In this document: positions 8,600 to 17,346 of the stretch, piece after piece | How the letters are laid out: the number at the start of each line of letters is the position of its first letter | How positions within the stretch are numbered: the first letter of the stretch is position 1 | DNA from: Albimonas pacifica | Lineage (GTDB): Bacteria > Pseudomonadota > Alphaproteobacteria > Rhodobacterales > Rhodobacteraceae | Direction: 5' to 3' | Assembly: GCF_900113695.1 (NCBI RefSeq) | Contig: NZ_FOQH01000003.1 | Coordinates: 1 to 64,000 of the forward strand | DNA: 64,000 nt | Made by a program: the position numbers and the translations under genes | Notes under the pieces: generated by a model | The model's input: only the letters and a program-made list of their open reading frames with translations | Told to the model about the DNA's origin: nothing | Database searches by the model: none

Positions 8600-9292
8600 A
8601 TGTTCGCTGCGTCGCGTCGCGCCGCCGGTTTCGTCCGGGCGGCTCTGGCGGGGATCGTCCTCGCCGTCCTTCCGGCCGTGGGGGCGCAGGCCCTGACGGT
8701 CTCCGAATCCACCGCGGGGGAGTTCTCCTCCGACTGGTCCAACCCCACCGAGATCGGCGCCGGGGTGGACCGCGTCAGCGGCACGGGGTCCGCCAACGCC
8801 TACGACATCCTCCACTTCACGGGACTCGCGGCCGGCGCCCAGGCGCTGACCCTGTCCTTCGTCGCGCCCGAGGGGGTGGACTGGTCCTACGCCGCCGGCG
8901 GCTCGGTGCTGTGGAGCGAGGATCCCTTCCGCTGGAGCTGGGACGGCGCGACCGCCGGCGAGGTGCGCCTCGACTACTACGGGCGCGAGCAGACCGTGAC
9001 CCTGGCCCTGCCCGACGGCTTCGCGGGCGACCTCTACCTGGGCCTCTATTTCACCCACGGCGCGGGGCTCGCCTACACGATCCTCGCCGAGCTGGGCGCG
9101 CCGATCCCCGGCGGCGGCATCGATCCCGGCCAGCCGACGCTGCCGGGCGGCGAGGCGCAGTTCCCGCCGGCGGGCGATCCGGTCGACTCCGGCTCCGCCT
9201 CGCCCGTGCCGCTGCCGCCGGCGCTGGCGATGCTGGGCGCGGGCCTGGCCGCCCTGGGCGTCGCCTCCCGCCGTCGTCGCCGCGCCGCCTGA
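8600..9292 (+). CDS. Exported protein with VPLPA-type C-terminal sorting signal
   Basis: About 230 residues. It has a signal peptide ending near AVGAQA, a mature domain rich in acidic, Gly and aromatic residues, a Pro/Gly-rich linker, and a tripartite C-terminus: VPLPPAL, a short hydrophobic segment, then RRRRRAA. This is the VPLPA-CTERM arrangement that a dedicated exosortase is thought to cleave in Rhodobacterales. The exact start is uncertain: ATG 8600 has a GGGG stretch 9 bases upstream, while 8591 is another in-frame ATG. Function is unknown; such proteins are usually surface or matrix associated. A second one lies at 41531-42259. Confidence 0.75.
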   Translation: MFAASRRAAGFVRAALAGIVLAVLPAVGAQALTVSESTAGEFSSDWSNPTEIGAGVDRVSGTGSANAYDILHFTGLAAGAQALTLSFVAPEGVDWSYAAGGSVLWSEDPFRWSWDGATAGEVRLDYYGREQTVTLALPDGFAGDLYLGLYFTHGAGLAYTILAELGAPIPGGGIDPGQPTLPGGEAQFPPAGDPVDSGSASPVPLPPALAMLGAGLAALGVASRRRRRAA

Positions 9293-9320
9293 GCTGCGCC
9301 ACGTCCTGGACGACCGTCAC

Positions 9321-9348
9321 GACGCCGGCCCTTCGCGGGGCCGGCGTC
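9321..9348. terminator. Hairpin terminator between convergent genes
   Basis: GACGCCGGCC and GGCCGGCGTC form a perfect 10-bp stem with an 8-base loop, followed on the plus strand by CTGCGTTTC. It lies between the converging ends of the VPLPA gene and fmt and may serve both. Confidence 0.6.
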
Positions 9349-9363
9349 CTGCGTTTCGGGGGG

Positions 9364-10281
9364 TCAGCCCAGGCGCTCGCCCTTCGGGACCTTGAAGCCG
9401 CGCAGCAGCTCCTGCGCCTCCATCGGGCCGCGGCCGGGGCGCTGCACGCGCAGCAGGCGCAGGGCGCCCGCGCCGCAGGCGACCAGCAGCGCGTCGTCCA
9501 GCGTCTCGCCGGGGGCGGCGGAGGCCGGGGCCGCCTCGGGGGCGGCGAGCAGGACCTTCACCCGCTCGCCCGCGATCTCGCACCAGGCGCCGGGGAAGGG
9601 CGAGAGGCCGCGCACCAGGCGGTCGATCTCCTCGGCGGGCCGCGTCCAGTCGATCCGCGCCTCGGCCTTGTCGATCTTGGCGGCGTAGAGCACGCCCGCC
9701 TCGGCCTGCGGCGTGGGCGCCTCGCCCGCGGCGATCGCGGGCAGGGCGGCGACGATCAGCCCGGCGGCGAGCTCCGACAGCCGGTCGTGCAGGGTCTGGG
9801 CGGTGTCCTGCGCGCCGATGGGGGTGCGCGCCTCGGCCAGCACCGGGCCGGTGTCGAGCCCGGGCTCCATGCGCATCACGCCCACGCCCGTCTCGGCGTC
9901 GCCGGCCATGATCGCCCGCTGGATCGGCGCCGCGCCCCGCCAGCGCGGCAGCAGCGAGGCGTGAAGGTTCCAGCAGCCCAGCCGAGGCGCGTCGAGCACC
10001 GCGCGGGGCAGGATCAGCCCGTAGGCCACGACCACCGCGGCCTCGGCCTCGAGCGCCGCGAAAGCCGCCTGCTCGGCCTCGCCCTTCAGCGAGACGGGAT
10101 GGCGCACCTCGAGCCCAAGCGCCTCGGCCGCGGCCTGCACCGGGGAGGGGCGGGGCTTCTTGCCCCGGCCGGCGGGGCGCGGCGGCTGGCAGTAGACGGC
10201 GGCGATCTCGTGGCCCGCGGCGTGGAGCGCGCGCAGGATCGGGACCGAGAAGTCGGGCGTGCCCATGAAGACGAGGCGCAT
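9364..10281 (-). CDS. fmt: Methionyl-tRNA formyltransferase
   Basis: A 305-residue enzyme that formylates Met-tRNA(fMet) with 10-formyl-THF so that translation can begin. Catalytic residues are visible: N105 and H107 in [12 protein letters not shown], and D143 in GLDTGPVL. The N-terminus [14 protein letters not shown] is typical, and a smaller C-terminal OB-like domain follows from about 205. It is on the same strand as def, the usual fmt partner, but here def is upstream and separated by about 430 bases that contain one of the palindromic intergenic elements. Confidence 0.96.
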   Translation of the reverse strand: MRLVFMGTPDFSVPILRALHAAGHEIAAVYCQPPRPAGRGKKPRPSPVQAAAEALGLEVRHPVSLKGEAEQAAFAALEAEAAVVVAYGLILPRAVLDAPRLGCWNLHASLLPRWRGAAPIQRAIMAGDAETGVGVMRMEPGLDTGPVLAEARTPIGAQDTAQTLHDRLSELAAGLIVAALPAIAAGEAPTPQAEAGVLYAAKIDKAEARIDWTRPAEEIDRLVRGLSPFPGAWCEIAGERVKVLLAAPEAAPASAAPGETLDDALLVACGAGALRLLRVQRPGRGPMEAQELLRGFKVPKGERLG

Positions 10282-10362
10282 GGCGGATGGGCTCCTGTTC
10301 GGCTGTCGAGCCCGGCGCTTGGGCCACGCGGGAAAGCCGCGGTCAAGGGGAGCGGACTACGG

Positions 10363-10634
10363 GCGCCCTGCGGGCGGGCTTGGCTGGGGGGCGCCATCGA
10401 GGGGTGTCGCGAGGAATGGGCGAGGGGGGGAGCCTCCGGCGGGCTCCTGACTCACCCAAGAACAAGCCCCGCGCCTGTCCTCCGGATCCGTCTCTCGCTT
10501 GCGATGCCTGAGCGACTCGCCCCCTCCGGTCAAGGACAAGCCCGCGCAGGCGCGGGTCGCTTCGCGATCCCTGACCGGAGGGGGCGAGTCGCTCTTTCCG
10601 GCATCCGCGAGAGACGGCTCCGGAGAACAGGCGC
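10363..10634 (-). repeat. Nested-palindrome intergenic element, copy A (inverted orientation)
   Basis: One of four related elements. On the minus strand the order is long palindrome (about 10478-10634), then conserved tail, then the terminal 17-mer (10363-10379 on plus: GCGCCCTGCGGGCGGGC). The inner arms contain CTCGCCCCCTCCGG and its complement. The apical stem CCCGCGC/GCGCGGG (10541-10556) is fully paired but differs in sequence from the other copies. It occupies almost the whole def-fmt spacer. Short open frames across it are not convincing genes. Function is unknown. Confidence 0.85.
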
Positions 10635-10713
10635 TTTGCGAGGGCTGGCCGGCGTCGCGCGCGGACGCGTGGGGCGGGCCGGGGGAGAAAGCGGGGGGAG
10701 CGCACGGCGGGGG

Positions 10714-11238
10714 TTACTCGCCGGTCTTGGCGCGTTCGCGCTTGAGCTTCTTCATCTTCTGGGTGATCAGGCCGCGCTTCACCGAGCCGAGGTAGTCGAT
10801 GAACAGCTTGCCGTCGAGATGGTCGATCTCGTGCTGGGCGCAGGTGGCGGCCAGGCCCTCGAACTCCGCCTCGCGCGTCGCGCCCTCGGGGTCGGTCCAG
10901 CGCACCGCCACGCGGGCGGGGCGGGTGACCTCCTCGTAGATGTCGGGGATCGAGAGGCAGCCCTCCTCGAAGGTCGAGGTCTCGTCCGAGCGCCACAGGA
11001 TCTCGGGGTTGATCAGGGCCAGCGGCTGGGGCGGATCGTCCTTGGCCGAGGTGTCCATCACGAAGATGCGCTTCATCACCCCGATCTGCGGCCCCGCGAG
11101 GCCGATGCCCGGGGCGTCGTACATCGTCTCGAGCATGTCCTCGACCAGCGCGCGGATCGCGTCGTCGGGCGCGGCGACGGCCTCGGCGGCCTTCTTCAGG
11201 CGCGGGTCGGGATGGATCAGGATCGGGCGCAGGCTCAT
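10714..11238 (-). CDS. def: Peptide deformylase
   Basis: A 174-residue metallo-hydrolase that removes the formyl group from nascent proteins. All three family motifs are present: GIGLAGPQIG (44-53), EGCLS (92-96, metal ligand C94) and HEIDH (136-140, two metal-ligand His and catalytic Glu). Start 11238 is chosen because MSLRPILIHPDPRL is the normal N-terminus; the longer open frame upstream has no homology-like content. The basic tail KMKKLKRERAKTGE is common in alphaproteobacterial forms. Confidence 0.97.
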   Translation of the reverse strand: MSLRPILIHPDPRLKKAAEAVAAPDDAIRALVEDMLETMYDAPGIGLAGPQIGVMKRIFVMDTSAKDDPPQPLALINPEILWRSDETSTFEEGCLSIPDIYEEVTRPARVAVRWTDPEGATREAEFEGLAATCAQHEIDHLDGKLFIDYLGSVKRGLITQKMKKLKRERAKTGE

Positions 11239-11335
11239 TCCGCCGCAGTTATGCGACCCCCGGGGAGGGGTCAAGCGGTTGCCGAACCGGCGACCTGGCC
11301 TTAGCCTCCGATCACCCGAGAATGGAGCCTCCCGC

Positions 11336-12532
11336 ATGTCCGACGCCGCCCCCGCCGATCCCTTCGGCTTCGACATTCCCGTGGACCGCCGCGGCACCCA
11401 CTGCGCCAAGTGGGACAAGATGCAGACGCTCTACGGCGTCTCGCCGCAGGACGGCATCCCGATGTGGGTGGCGGACATGGACTTCCGCACCGTGCCGCAG
11501 GTGATCGAGGACCTGCAGGCCCGCGTCGCCCACGGCGTCTTCGGCTACTACGGCGACAACTCGGACTACATCGCCGCGGTGCAGGGCTGGATGAAGCGCC
11601 GCCATGGCTGGGAGGTCGACCCGGACTGGCTGCTGACCACCCACGGGCTGGTCGCCGGCGTCAGCCACTGCATCCGCGCGGTGTCGGAGCCGGGCGAGGG
11701 GATCATCCTGTTCACCCCCGTCTATCACGCCTTCCACAAGATCATCGCCGCCAACGGCCGGCGCATCCACCAGTCGCCGATGAAGCTGGTGGACGGGCGC
11801 TACGAGCTGGACCTGGAGGGGCTGGCGGCCTCGCTGACCGGGGACGAGCGGATGGTGATCTTCTGCTCGCCCCACAACCCCGGCGGACGGGTCTGGTCGC
11901 GCGAGGAGCTGCGCGCGGTCGCCGGGTTCTGCGCCGAGCACGACCTGATCTTCCTCTCGGACGAGGTGCACCACGACCTGGTCCTGCCGGGCGCGAGCCA
12001 CGCCGTGGCGCTGCTGGCGGCGCCCGAGCATGCCGACCGCACCATCGTCGCGGCCGCCGCCTCGAAGACCTTCAACCTGGCCGGCGGGATGACCGGGGGG
12101 CTGTTCATCCCCGATCCGGAGCTGCGGGCGAAGGTCTCGGCGATGCATGCGACGGCGGGGGCCTCGCCGAATTCCTTCGGGCCGGAGATGACCACCATGG
12201 CCTACACCCATGGCGACGCCTGGCTGGACGCGCTGCTGGTCTATCTCGACGGCAATCGCAAGGTGTTCCACGAGGGGGTGCAGGCGATCCCGGGGCTGGC
12301 CTCGATCTGGCCGGAGGGGACCTACATGAGCTGGGTGGATTTCTCCGGCACGGGGATGGAGATCGCCGAGTTCACCGACCGGGTGCAGACGGGCGCGCGG
12401 ATCGCGGCCAACCACGGGCCGGCCTTCGGCAAGGGGGGCGAGAGCTTCCTGCGCTTCAACTTCGCCTGCCCGCGGGCGCGGGTCGAGCTGGCGGTGGAGC
12501 GGCTGGCGGAGGCGTTCTCCGACCTCCAGTAG
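11336..12532 (+). CDS. PLP-dependent aminotransferase-fold enzyme, MalY/PatB type (probable cystathionine beta-lyase)
   Basis: A 398-residue fold-type I PLP enzyme. It shows the MalY/PatB hallmarks: IPMWVADMDF near the N-terminus, YGYY-like GYYGDN, SPHNPGGRVW (NPGG 181-184), SDEVHHD (208-214) and the Schiff-base lysine K244 in AAASKTFNLAG. Members cleave cystathionine or cysteine-S-conjugates to give homocysteine or thiols, ammonia and pyruvate. The exact substrate is family inference. Start 11336 has a GGAG about 10 bases upstream. It is divergent from def and convergent with the SLC13-type gene. Confidence 0.85.
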   Translation: MSDAAPADPFGFDIPVDRRGTHCAKWDKMQTLYGVSPQDGIPMWVADMDFRTVPQVIEDLQARVAHGVFGYYGDNSDYIAAVQGWMKRRHGWEVDPDWLLTTHGLVAGVSHCIRAVSEPGEGIILFTPVYHAFHKIIAANGRRIHQSPMKLVDGRYELDLEGLAASLTGDERMVIFCSPHNPGGRVWSREELRAVAGFCAEHDLIFLSDEVHHDLVLPGASHAVALLAAPEHADRTIVAAAASKTFNLAGGMTGGLFIPDPELRAKVSAMHATAGASPNSFGPEMTTMAYTHGDAWLDALLVYLDGNRKVFHEGVQAIPGLASIWPEGTYMSWVDFSGTGMEIAEFTDRVQTGARIAANHGPAFGKGGESFLRFNFACPRARVELAVERLAEAFSDLQ

Positions 12533-12554
12533 GCGCCGGTTCCCGGGCCCGGAG

Positions 12555-12571
12555 GCGCCCTGCGGGCGGGC
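12555..12571 (+). repeat. Isolated copy of the element 17-mer
   Basis: GCGCCCTGCGGGCGGGC, identical to the terminal 17-mer of the four palindromic elements, here in a short spacer between convergent genes. The nested palindrome does not follow; instead there is a different GC-rich inverted repeat around CCCCGGGTCGAGCCCGGGG (near 12630). Confidence 0.8.
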
Positions 12572-12698
12572 TTGGGCCCGGGGCGGGCGGCGCGCCCGGA
12601 GGCCGGGGGGCTGCGCCTGCCGCGGGAGGCCCCGGGTCGAGCCCGGGGCGCCCGCCGGCACGGGCCGGGGCGCCGCCCCGGGCGGGGCGGCGGGCGGC

Positions 12699-14522
12699 TC
12701 AGAACGGGATCAGGAGCGGGACCAGACCCACCGAGACCGCCAGCACCAGCGCCGAGAAGGGCGCGCCGATCTTCACGAAATCCCCGAAGGCGTAGCCGCC
12801 CGGCGCCGTGACCAGCAGGTTCACCGGCGAGCTGACCGGCGTCATGAAGGCCGTCGAGGCGCCCAGCGCGGTGATCATCGCAAACGGCAGGGGCGAGGCG
12901 CCCAGCCGCTCGGCGAGCTCCACCGCCACCGGGGCCATCAGCACCGCGGTGGCGGTGTTGGAGATGAACATCGACAGGCCCGCCGCGGCCAGGAACAGCA
13001 GGGCCAGGCAGCCGCGCGGGCCCATGTCGGCGGCGACCGCGGCCAGGCCCTCGGCCGCCAGCGTCACGCCGCCGGTCCGCTCCAGCGCCAGCGCGAAGGG
13101 CAGCATGCCCACGATCAGCATCAGCGTGCGCCAGGAGATCGCGCGATAGGCCGCGTCCATGGTGATCGCGCCGCTGATCCCCATCGCCAGGCACGCCAGG
13201 AACGCCGCCTGAAGGTTCGAGGTCCAGCCGGTGACCATCAGCAGGATCATCCCCGCCAGCGCCGCCACCGCGAAGGGCGCCCGGTCGGCGGCGGGGGCGA
13301 CCTCGTCGAACTCCGCCGGCAGGGTCAGCGCGATCAGGTCGCCGCCCGGGCGGGCGAGATCGCCGATCCGCCGCCAGGGGCCCGACAGCAGCAGGATGTC
13401 GCCGGGCAGGAGCGGGGCCTCGGCGGCGGGGCCCGGGACGATCTCCCGCCTGCGCTTCACGCCGATCACCGAGAGGCCGTGCTGCGTGCGGAACCCGGCC
13501 TCCAGCGGCGAGCGGCCGATGAGGTCGGCGCCGGGGGCGACGAGGGCCTCTACCAGGCCCATCTCGGGGCCCAGCGCCTCGCGCCAGGAGGAGGGGCCGG
13601 GGAGGAGGTCGAGGCCGTCGGCCTCGGCCAGGGTCTCGAGGGGGAAGCCGGGCTCGGCGAGGTCGAGGTTCAGGACGTCGCCCTCGGCCAGCAGCGTCTC
13701 GGCGCGGGGCATGACGATCTGGCGGAACAGGCGGGCCTGGCGTTCCACGGACAGGATCGTGACCCCCTGGCGCGCGTGGAAGCCCATCTGCGACAGCGGC
13801 CGGCCGATGGCCGGCGAGCCGGCGGGGACGCGCAGGCGCCGCGCGCGGGCGGCCAGCCCGTATTCCGCGGCCCAGCCGTCGAGGCTGGCGCGCGCCGCCC
13901 CGGGCGGGGCGCCGGAGCGGGCGAGCGTGCCCCGCATCAGCCACATCCAGGCGATGGCCAGCGCCAGCACCGGCAGGCCGATCGGGGTGAAGGAGAAGAA
14001 GCCGAGCAGCTCGTGCCCCCGGCGGGCGAGCTCGCCGTTGATGACGATGTTGGGGGGCGTGCCGATCAGGGTCATCATGCCGGAGATCAGCGCCCCCATG
14101 GAGAGCGGCATCATCAGCCCGCCCGGCGCCTGGCCGCGGATCCGGCACAGGCGCAGGACCACCGGGATCAGGATCGCGACGATGGCGGTCGAGCTCATCA
14201 CCGCGCCGGCGAAGGCGCCCGCCGACATCACCAGCGCCAGCATCCGGAAGGGCGAGTTCCCCGCCCCCGCCGCCAGCAGGTCCCCCATGCGCGAGGCGAC
14301 GCCGGTCCTGACCAGCCCCTCGCCGACCACGAAGAGGGCGGCGATCAGCAGCACGGTGGAGTCGGAGAATCCGGCGACGGCCTCGCGCGAGGAGATCACG
14401 CCGGTGAAGGGGAGGGCCACGATCACCAGGAAGCCCACGATGTCCATCCGCGGCCGGTTCAGCGCGAACATCGCGGTGGCCGCGACCAGCAGGGCCAGCA
14501 CCAGGGCGAGATCGAACGTCAT
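12699..14522 (-). CDS. SLC13/DASS-family anion transporter with central TrkA-C domains
   Basis: A 607-residue inner-membrane protein. Residues 1-190 and 400-607 are membrane-spanning. The two signature loops are SSTAIVAILIP and SNTATAVLMAP, matching the repeated SNT-type motifs of the sodium-coupled sulfate/dicarboxylate symporters. The middle (about 205-385) is soluble and contains two TrkA-C/RCK-C-like modules (AIGRPLSQMGF and LIGRSPLEAGF). SLC13-like transporters with this insert are common in bacteria and have been linked to sulfate or dicarboxylate uptake; the substrate here is unknown. Start MTFDLALVLALLV opens directly with the first membrane helix. Confidence 0.85.
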   Translation of the reverse strand: MTFDLALVLALLVAATAMFALNRPRMDIVGFLVIVALPFTGVISSREAVAGFSDSTVLLIAALFVVGEGLVRTGVASRMGDLLAAGAGNSPFRMLALVMSAGAFAGAVMSSTAIVAILIPVVLRLCRIRGQAPGGLMMPLSMGALISGMMTLIGTPPNIVINGELARRGHELLGFFSFTPIGLPVLALAIAWMWLMRGTLARSGAPPGAARASLDGWAAEYGLAARARRLRVPAGSPAIGRPLSQMGFHARQGVTILSVERQARLFRQIVMPRAETLLAEGDVLNLDLAEPGFPLETLAEADGLDLLPGPSSWREALGPEMGLVEALVAPGADLIGRSPLEAGFRTQHGLSVIGVKRRREIVPGPAAEAPLLPGDILLLSGPWRRIGDLARPGGDLIALTLPAEFDEVAPAADRAPFAVAALAGMILLMVTGWTSNLQAAFLACLAMGISGAITMDAAYRAISWRTLMLIVGMLPFALALERTGGVTLAAEGLAAVAADMGPRGCLALLFLAAAGLSMFISNTATAVLMAPVAVELAERLGASPLPFAMITALGASTAFMTPVSSPVNLLVTAPGGYAFGDFVKIGAPFSALVLAVSVGLVPLLIPF

Positions 14523-15042
14523 AGCGGCTCCGCTGCGGTTGCGAAGCGAGGCTAGCACGCCGCCCCCGCCCCGCGCCCGCGACGGGCCGGCGCAGCGCCG
14601 CGAGGCCGCCCGCGCCGCTCGCCCCGGCCTCTTGGGCGCACCGACGTCAGGCGCCGCGCCCGGCGCCGGAGCCGCCCGGCCCGCCGGCTCCGTCCACCAC
14701 GGCGGCGTCCGCACCGCCCGTCCAGGGCGGGCGGCGGGCTCTTGCGGGCGTCGCGGCCTTGCCGGCCCTCGCGCCGCGCGTCCCGTGGGCGGCCGGGGCT
14801 TGACCCGGGGCGTCGCGCGGCGGGCCTCCGGGCGCCGGGCCGCGGCCTCGGGGCGCCGCGTCCGCCGCGGGACCAGGCCCGCCCGCAGGGCGCCTGCGGG
14901 CCGGGAGGCGGGCACGTCGCCGGAAGAGGAGATCGCCGCCGCAGCGCGCCGTCGCCCTCGCCGTGGCGAGGGGGCGGTCGCGCCGCCGGGCGGTCGCCGC
15001 GACGGCGGGGGGCGGCGCGCGCCGTCGCCCCGTCGGGGGGCG
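14523..15042. other. GC-rich intergenic spacer with a partial element tail
   Basis: About 520 bases without a convincing gene; every frame that is open through it is proline-, arginine- or alanine-rich filler. It contains the element 17-mer in the plus-strand form GCCCGCCCGCAGGGCGC (14877-14893). It also has a block reading GGGGCTTGACCCGGGGC that resembles the 12550-12660 spacer. The nested palindrome of the four full elements is absent, so this may be a related but different repeat class. Confidence 0.6.
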
Positions 15043-16023
15043 TCAGCCGGTCTCGCCGCCCTTGCTCGGGAGCATCTCCGCGACCCGCTCGGCCATCGGC
15101 CCGAAGACATGGGTCGCAGCGGGGATCAGGGCGAGGCCGATCACCAGGCCCAGCACGCCGTCGACCAGCGCCGCCACCGCCCAGGCCACCAGGCCCGGCA
15201 GGACGCCCAGGGCCTCGGCCGTCGCCGCGCCCATGTGATGGATGGTCTCGTAGAGCCAGGGGAAGCCCAGCTCCGCCACGCCATGGGTCAGGATGTTGCC
15301 GCCCACCCACAGCATCGCCGCGGTGCCGATGGCGGCGATGGTGGACATCACTCCCGGCATCGCCCGCACCAGCCGGCGGCCGAAGGCGCGGGTGGTCTCG
15401 CTCCCCCCGTCCTGCGCGAGCCGCAGGCCGAGGTCGTCCATCTTCACCAGCAGCGCCACCGCGCCGTAGACCAGCGCGGTGATGAAGAAGGCGACCGTCG
15501 CCAGCGCCACCGCCTCGATCCAGATGCTCTCGGTCTCGATGGCCGAGAGCGAGATGGTCATGATCTCGGCCGAGAGGATGAAGTCGGTCTTGATCGCCCC
15601 CGCCACCCGCTGCTTCTCGAGATGGGCGGCGTCGAGGCTCTCGGCCTCCTGCGTGTGCGACTCGGGGTGCGGGTGCAGGGCGTGGACGATCTTCTCCGCG
15701 CCCTCGAAACACAGGTAGAAGCCGCCCAGCATCAGCAGCGGCGTCAGCGCCCAGGGCAGGAAAGCCTCCAGCAGCAGCGCCGCGGGCAGCAGGACCACCA
15801 GCTTGTTGAACAGCGAGCCGCGCGCGATGCGCATCACGATGGGCAGCTCGCGCGCGGCGGGGATGCCGTGCACGTACTTGGGCGTCACCGCGGCGTCGTC
15901 GATCACCACGCCCACGGCTTTAGAGCCCGCCTTGGCGGTCTGCCCCACGATGTCGTCGATCTGGGTCGAGGCGAGCTTCGCGATCGCCGCCACGTCGTCC
16001 AGCAGGGCCAGAAGTCCGCTCAT
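15043..16023 (-). CDS. DUF808 (YedI-like) inner-membrane protein
   Basis: A 326-residue membrane protein of the DUF808 family. The N-terminal region SGLLALLDDVAAIAK...DDIVGQTAKAGSKAVGVVIDDAAVTPKYV is highly typical. Then come several membrane helices, including LFNKLVVLLPAALLLEAFLP and LMLGGFYLCFEGAEKI, followed by a His-rich loop HALHPHPESH. The C-terminal half is made of long hydrophobic helices. The function of the family is not established. Start 16023 gives the conserved MSGLLALLDD; longer in-frame starts are not supported by family length. Confidence 0.85.
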   Translation of the reverse strand: MSGLLALLDDVAAIAKLASTQIDDIVGQTAKAGSKAVGVVIDDAAVTPKYVHGIPAARELPIVMRIARGSLFNKLVVLLPAALLLEAFLPWALTPLLMLGGFYLCFEGAEKIVHALHPHPESHTQEAESLDAAHLEKQRVAGAIKTDFILSAEIMTISLSAIETESIWIEAVALATVAFFITALVYGAVALLVKMDDLGLRLAQDGGSETTRAFGRRLVRAMPGVMSTIAAIGTAAMLWVGGNILTHGVAELGFPWLYETIHHMGAATAEALGVLPGLVAWAVAALVDGVLGLVIGLALIPAATHVFGPMAERVAEMLPSKGGETG

Positions 16024-16286
16024 CCAAGCTCCCGTCGGCTGTCGCCCGAGGCGCCGGGCGGGCGTTCCCACCAAGTAGCGCCCGCGGGGCCGGCGATCCA
16101 GTGTCGCGACCCCCCGACGCGGATCGGGGCCGGCAGCGAGGCGGACGGGACGCAGGCCGCGGCGCGGCCCCGGGCGCCGCGGGACGGGACGGGGCTTCAC
16201 GAAGCCGTGCGAGGCCGGCGGCTTGCCGGGCGGCGGGGGGAGGCGCATCCTCGGCCGGTTCCGCCCGAAAAACGCGAGATGCCCCG

Positions 16287-16799
16287 ATGACTTCGCGCCG
16301 CGCCGCCTGCCTGCTCCTTCCCCTCCTGCTCGCCGGCTGCGCCGGGGCGGGCGTGGTCAGCCAGGTCGACCGCTCGCCCGGCTCGGCCGACCAGGTCCGG
16401 GCCTTCCTCGCCTCGCGGCCGGTGATCTCGGTGGCGGGGACGCCGCCCGACGGCGCCGGCCCCGAGGCGGTGGCGGGCGCCCTGCGCGCGCCGGCCTCGG
16501 AAGGGGGCGGCGGCTTCTCGCTGGCCGCGCCCGGCGCCGACCCCCGCCTGGCCGTGGGCTTCGGCGCGGCCTCGCCCGACGCGCTCTGCGCGGGGGCCGG
16601 CGGCGCCGGGGGCGGAAGCGCCACGGGAGAGCTGCGCGCCACCGTCGCCTGGTGCGTGGACGGGGCGGCGCGCGGCTCGGCCCGGGTGTCCTCGGGCGCG
16701 GTGCTGGGTCCGTCCTCTCCGGGCTTCGCCGATCTCTTCGCCTCGGCCTTCTCGCAGATGGCCCGCCAGCGCCGCTCGGGCGGCGACGGCGCCGGCTGA
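16287..16799 (+). CDS. Putative lipoprotein
   Basis: A 170-residue exported protein with a lipoprotein signal MTSRRAACLLLPLLLAGC (lipobox LAGC, Cys18). The mature part is Ala/Gly/Ser-rich, with pairs of cysteines (ALCAGAGG and VAWCVDG) that could form a disulfide. No family recognised. It precedes the hsp20 gene but is separated from it by a likely heat-shock promoter, so it is probably a separate transcript. Confidence 0.65.
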   Translation: MTSRRAACLLLPLLLAGCAGAGVVSQVDRSPGSADQVRAFLASRPVISVAGTPPDGAGPEAVAGALRAPASEGGGGFSLAAPGADPRLAVGFGAASPDALCAGAGGAGGGSATGELRATVAWCVDGAARGSARVSSGAVLGPSSPGFADLFASAFSQMARQRRSGGDGAG

Positions 16800-16817
16800 G
16801 GGCGGCCGCGGTCGAGA

Positions 16818-16845
16818 TTGATTTTCCCCGCGCCCTCTCCCATAT
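16818..16845 (+). promoter_or_regulatory. Possible RpoH (sigma-32-like) promoter for hsp20
   Basis: TTGATT at 16818-16823, a 14-base spacer, then TCCCATAT at 16838-16845. This matches the sigma-32 -10 consensus CCCCATNT at all but one position, with normal spacing. It lies about 60 bases ahead of the hsp20 start. The assignment is by pattern only. Confidence 0.5.
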
Positions 16846-16906
16846 CGATGCCAGCGGGTCGCCTGATCGGGGCCCGTCCGTCACGTCGCTTGCGAGAGGA
16901 CTGGCA

Positions 16907-17320
16907 ATGTCGCGAATGACCTTCGCTTCGCATCCCTTCCTGCTGGGATTCGAGCAACTGGATCGGCTCGTCGAACGCACCGCGAAGGCGTCGAACGACG
17001 GATATCCGCCCTACAACATCGAGCAGCGGCGCGAGAACGCCTACCGCATCACCCTGGCCGTCGCCGGTTTTCGGGAGGAGGACCTCCAGATCACCGTCGA
17101 GGACGCCCAGCTGGTGATCCGCGGCAAGCAGACCGAGGACATCTCGGAGCGCGTGTTCCTCCACCGCGGCATCGCCGCCCGCCAGTTCCAGAAGAGCTTC
17201 GTGCTGGCCGAGGGCGTGGAGGTCGAGGGCGCGAGCCTGGAGAACGGCCTGCTGCATGTCGACCTCGTGCGCTCGGAACCGCAGACGGTCGTGCGCACCA
17301 TCGAAATCACCCGCGGGTGA
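16907..17320 (+). CDS. Small heat shock protein, Hsp20/alpha-crystallin family
   Basis: A 137-residue ATP-independent holdase of the IbpA type. The short N-terminal arm MSRMTFASHPFLLGFEQLDR, the start of the core at YPPYNIEQ, the beta-strand pattern YRITLAVAGFREEDLQITVEDAQLVIRGK split by the usual loops, and the A-x-x-x-NGLL-like ASLENGLLHVDL are all standard. It binds unfolded proteins during heat stress and hands them to DnaK/ClpB. A DUF1150 gene follows 26 bases downstream, as in many Rhodobacterales. Confidence 0.93.
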   Translation: MSRMTFASHPFLLGFEQLDRLVERTAKASNDGYPPYNIEQRRENAYRITLAVAGFREEDLQITVEDAQLVIRGKQTEDISERVFLHRGIAARQFQKSFVLAEGVEVEGASLENGLLHVDLVRSEPQTVVRTIEITRG

Positions 17321-17346
17321 AGAGGGCCGAGGAGAAGGAGAGAGCC

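Noticed and set aside
10357-10539. Short proteins containing SLTGGGESLRHRK-like text at several element copies
   Set aside because: The same peptide text appears at different elements only because the DNA repeats; the paired, compensating arms explain conservation better than coding, and no ribosome-binding site is convincing.
11239-11335. SAM-type riboswitch ahead of the MalY-like gene
   Set aside because: The 97-base spacer shows no conserved pseudoknot or core sequence of SAM-I or SAM-II riboswitches.
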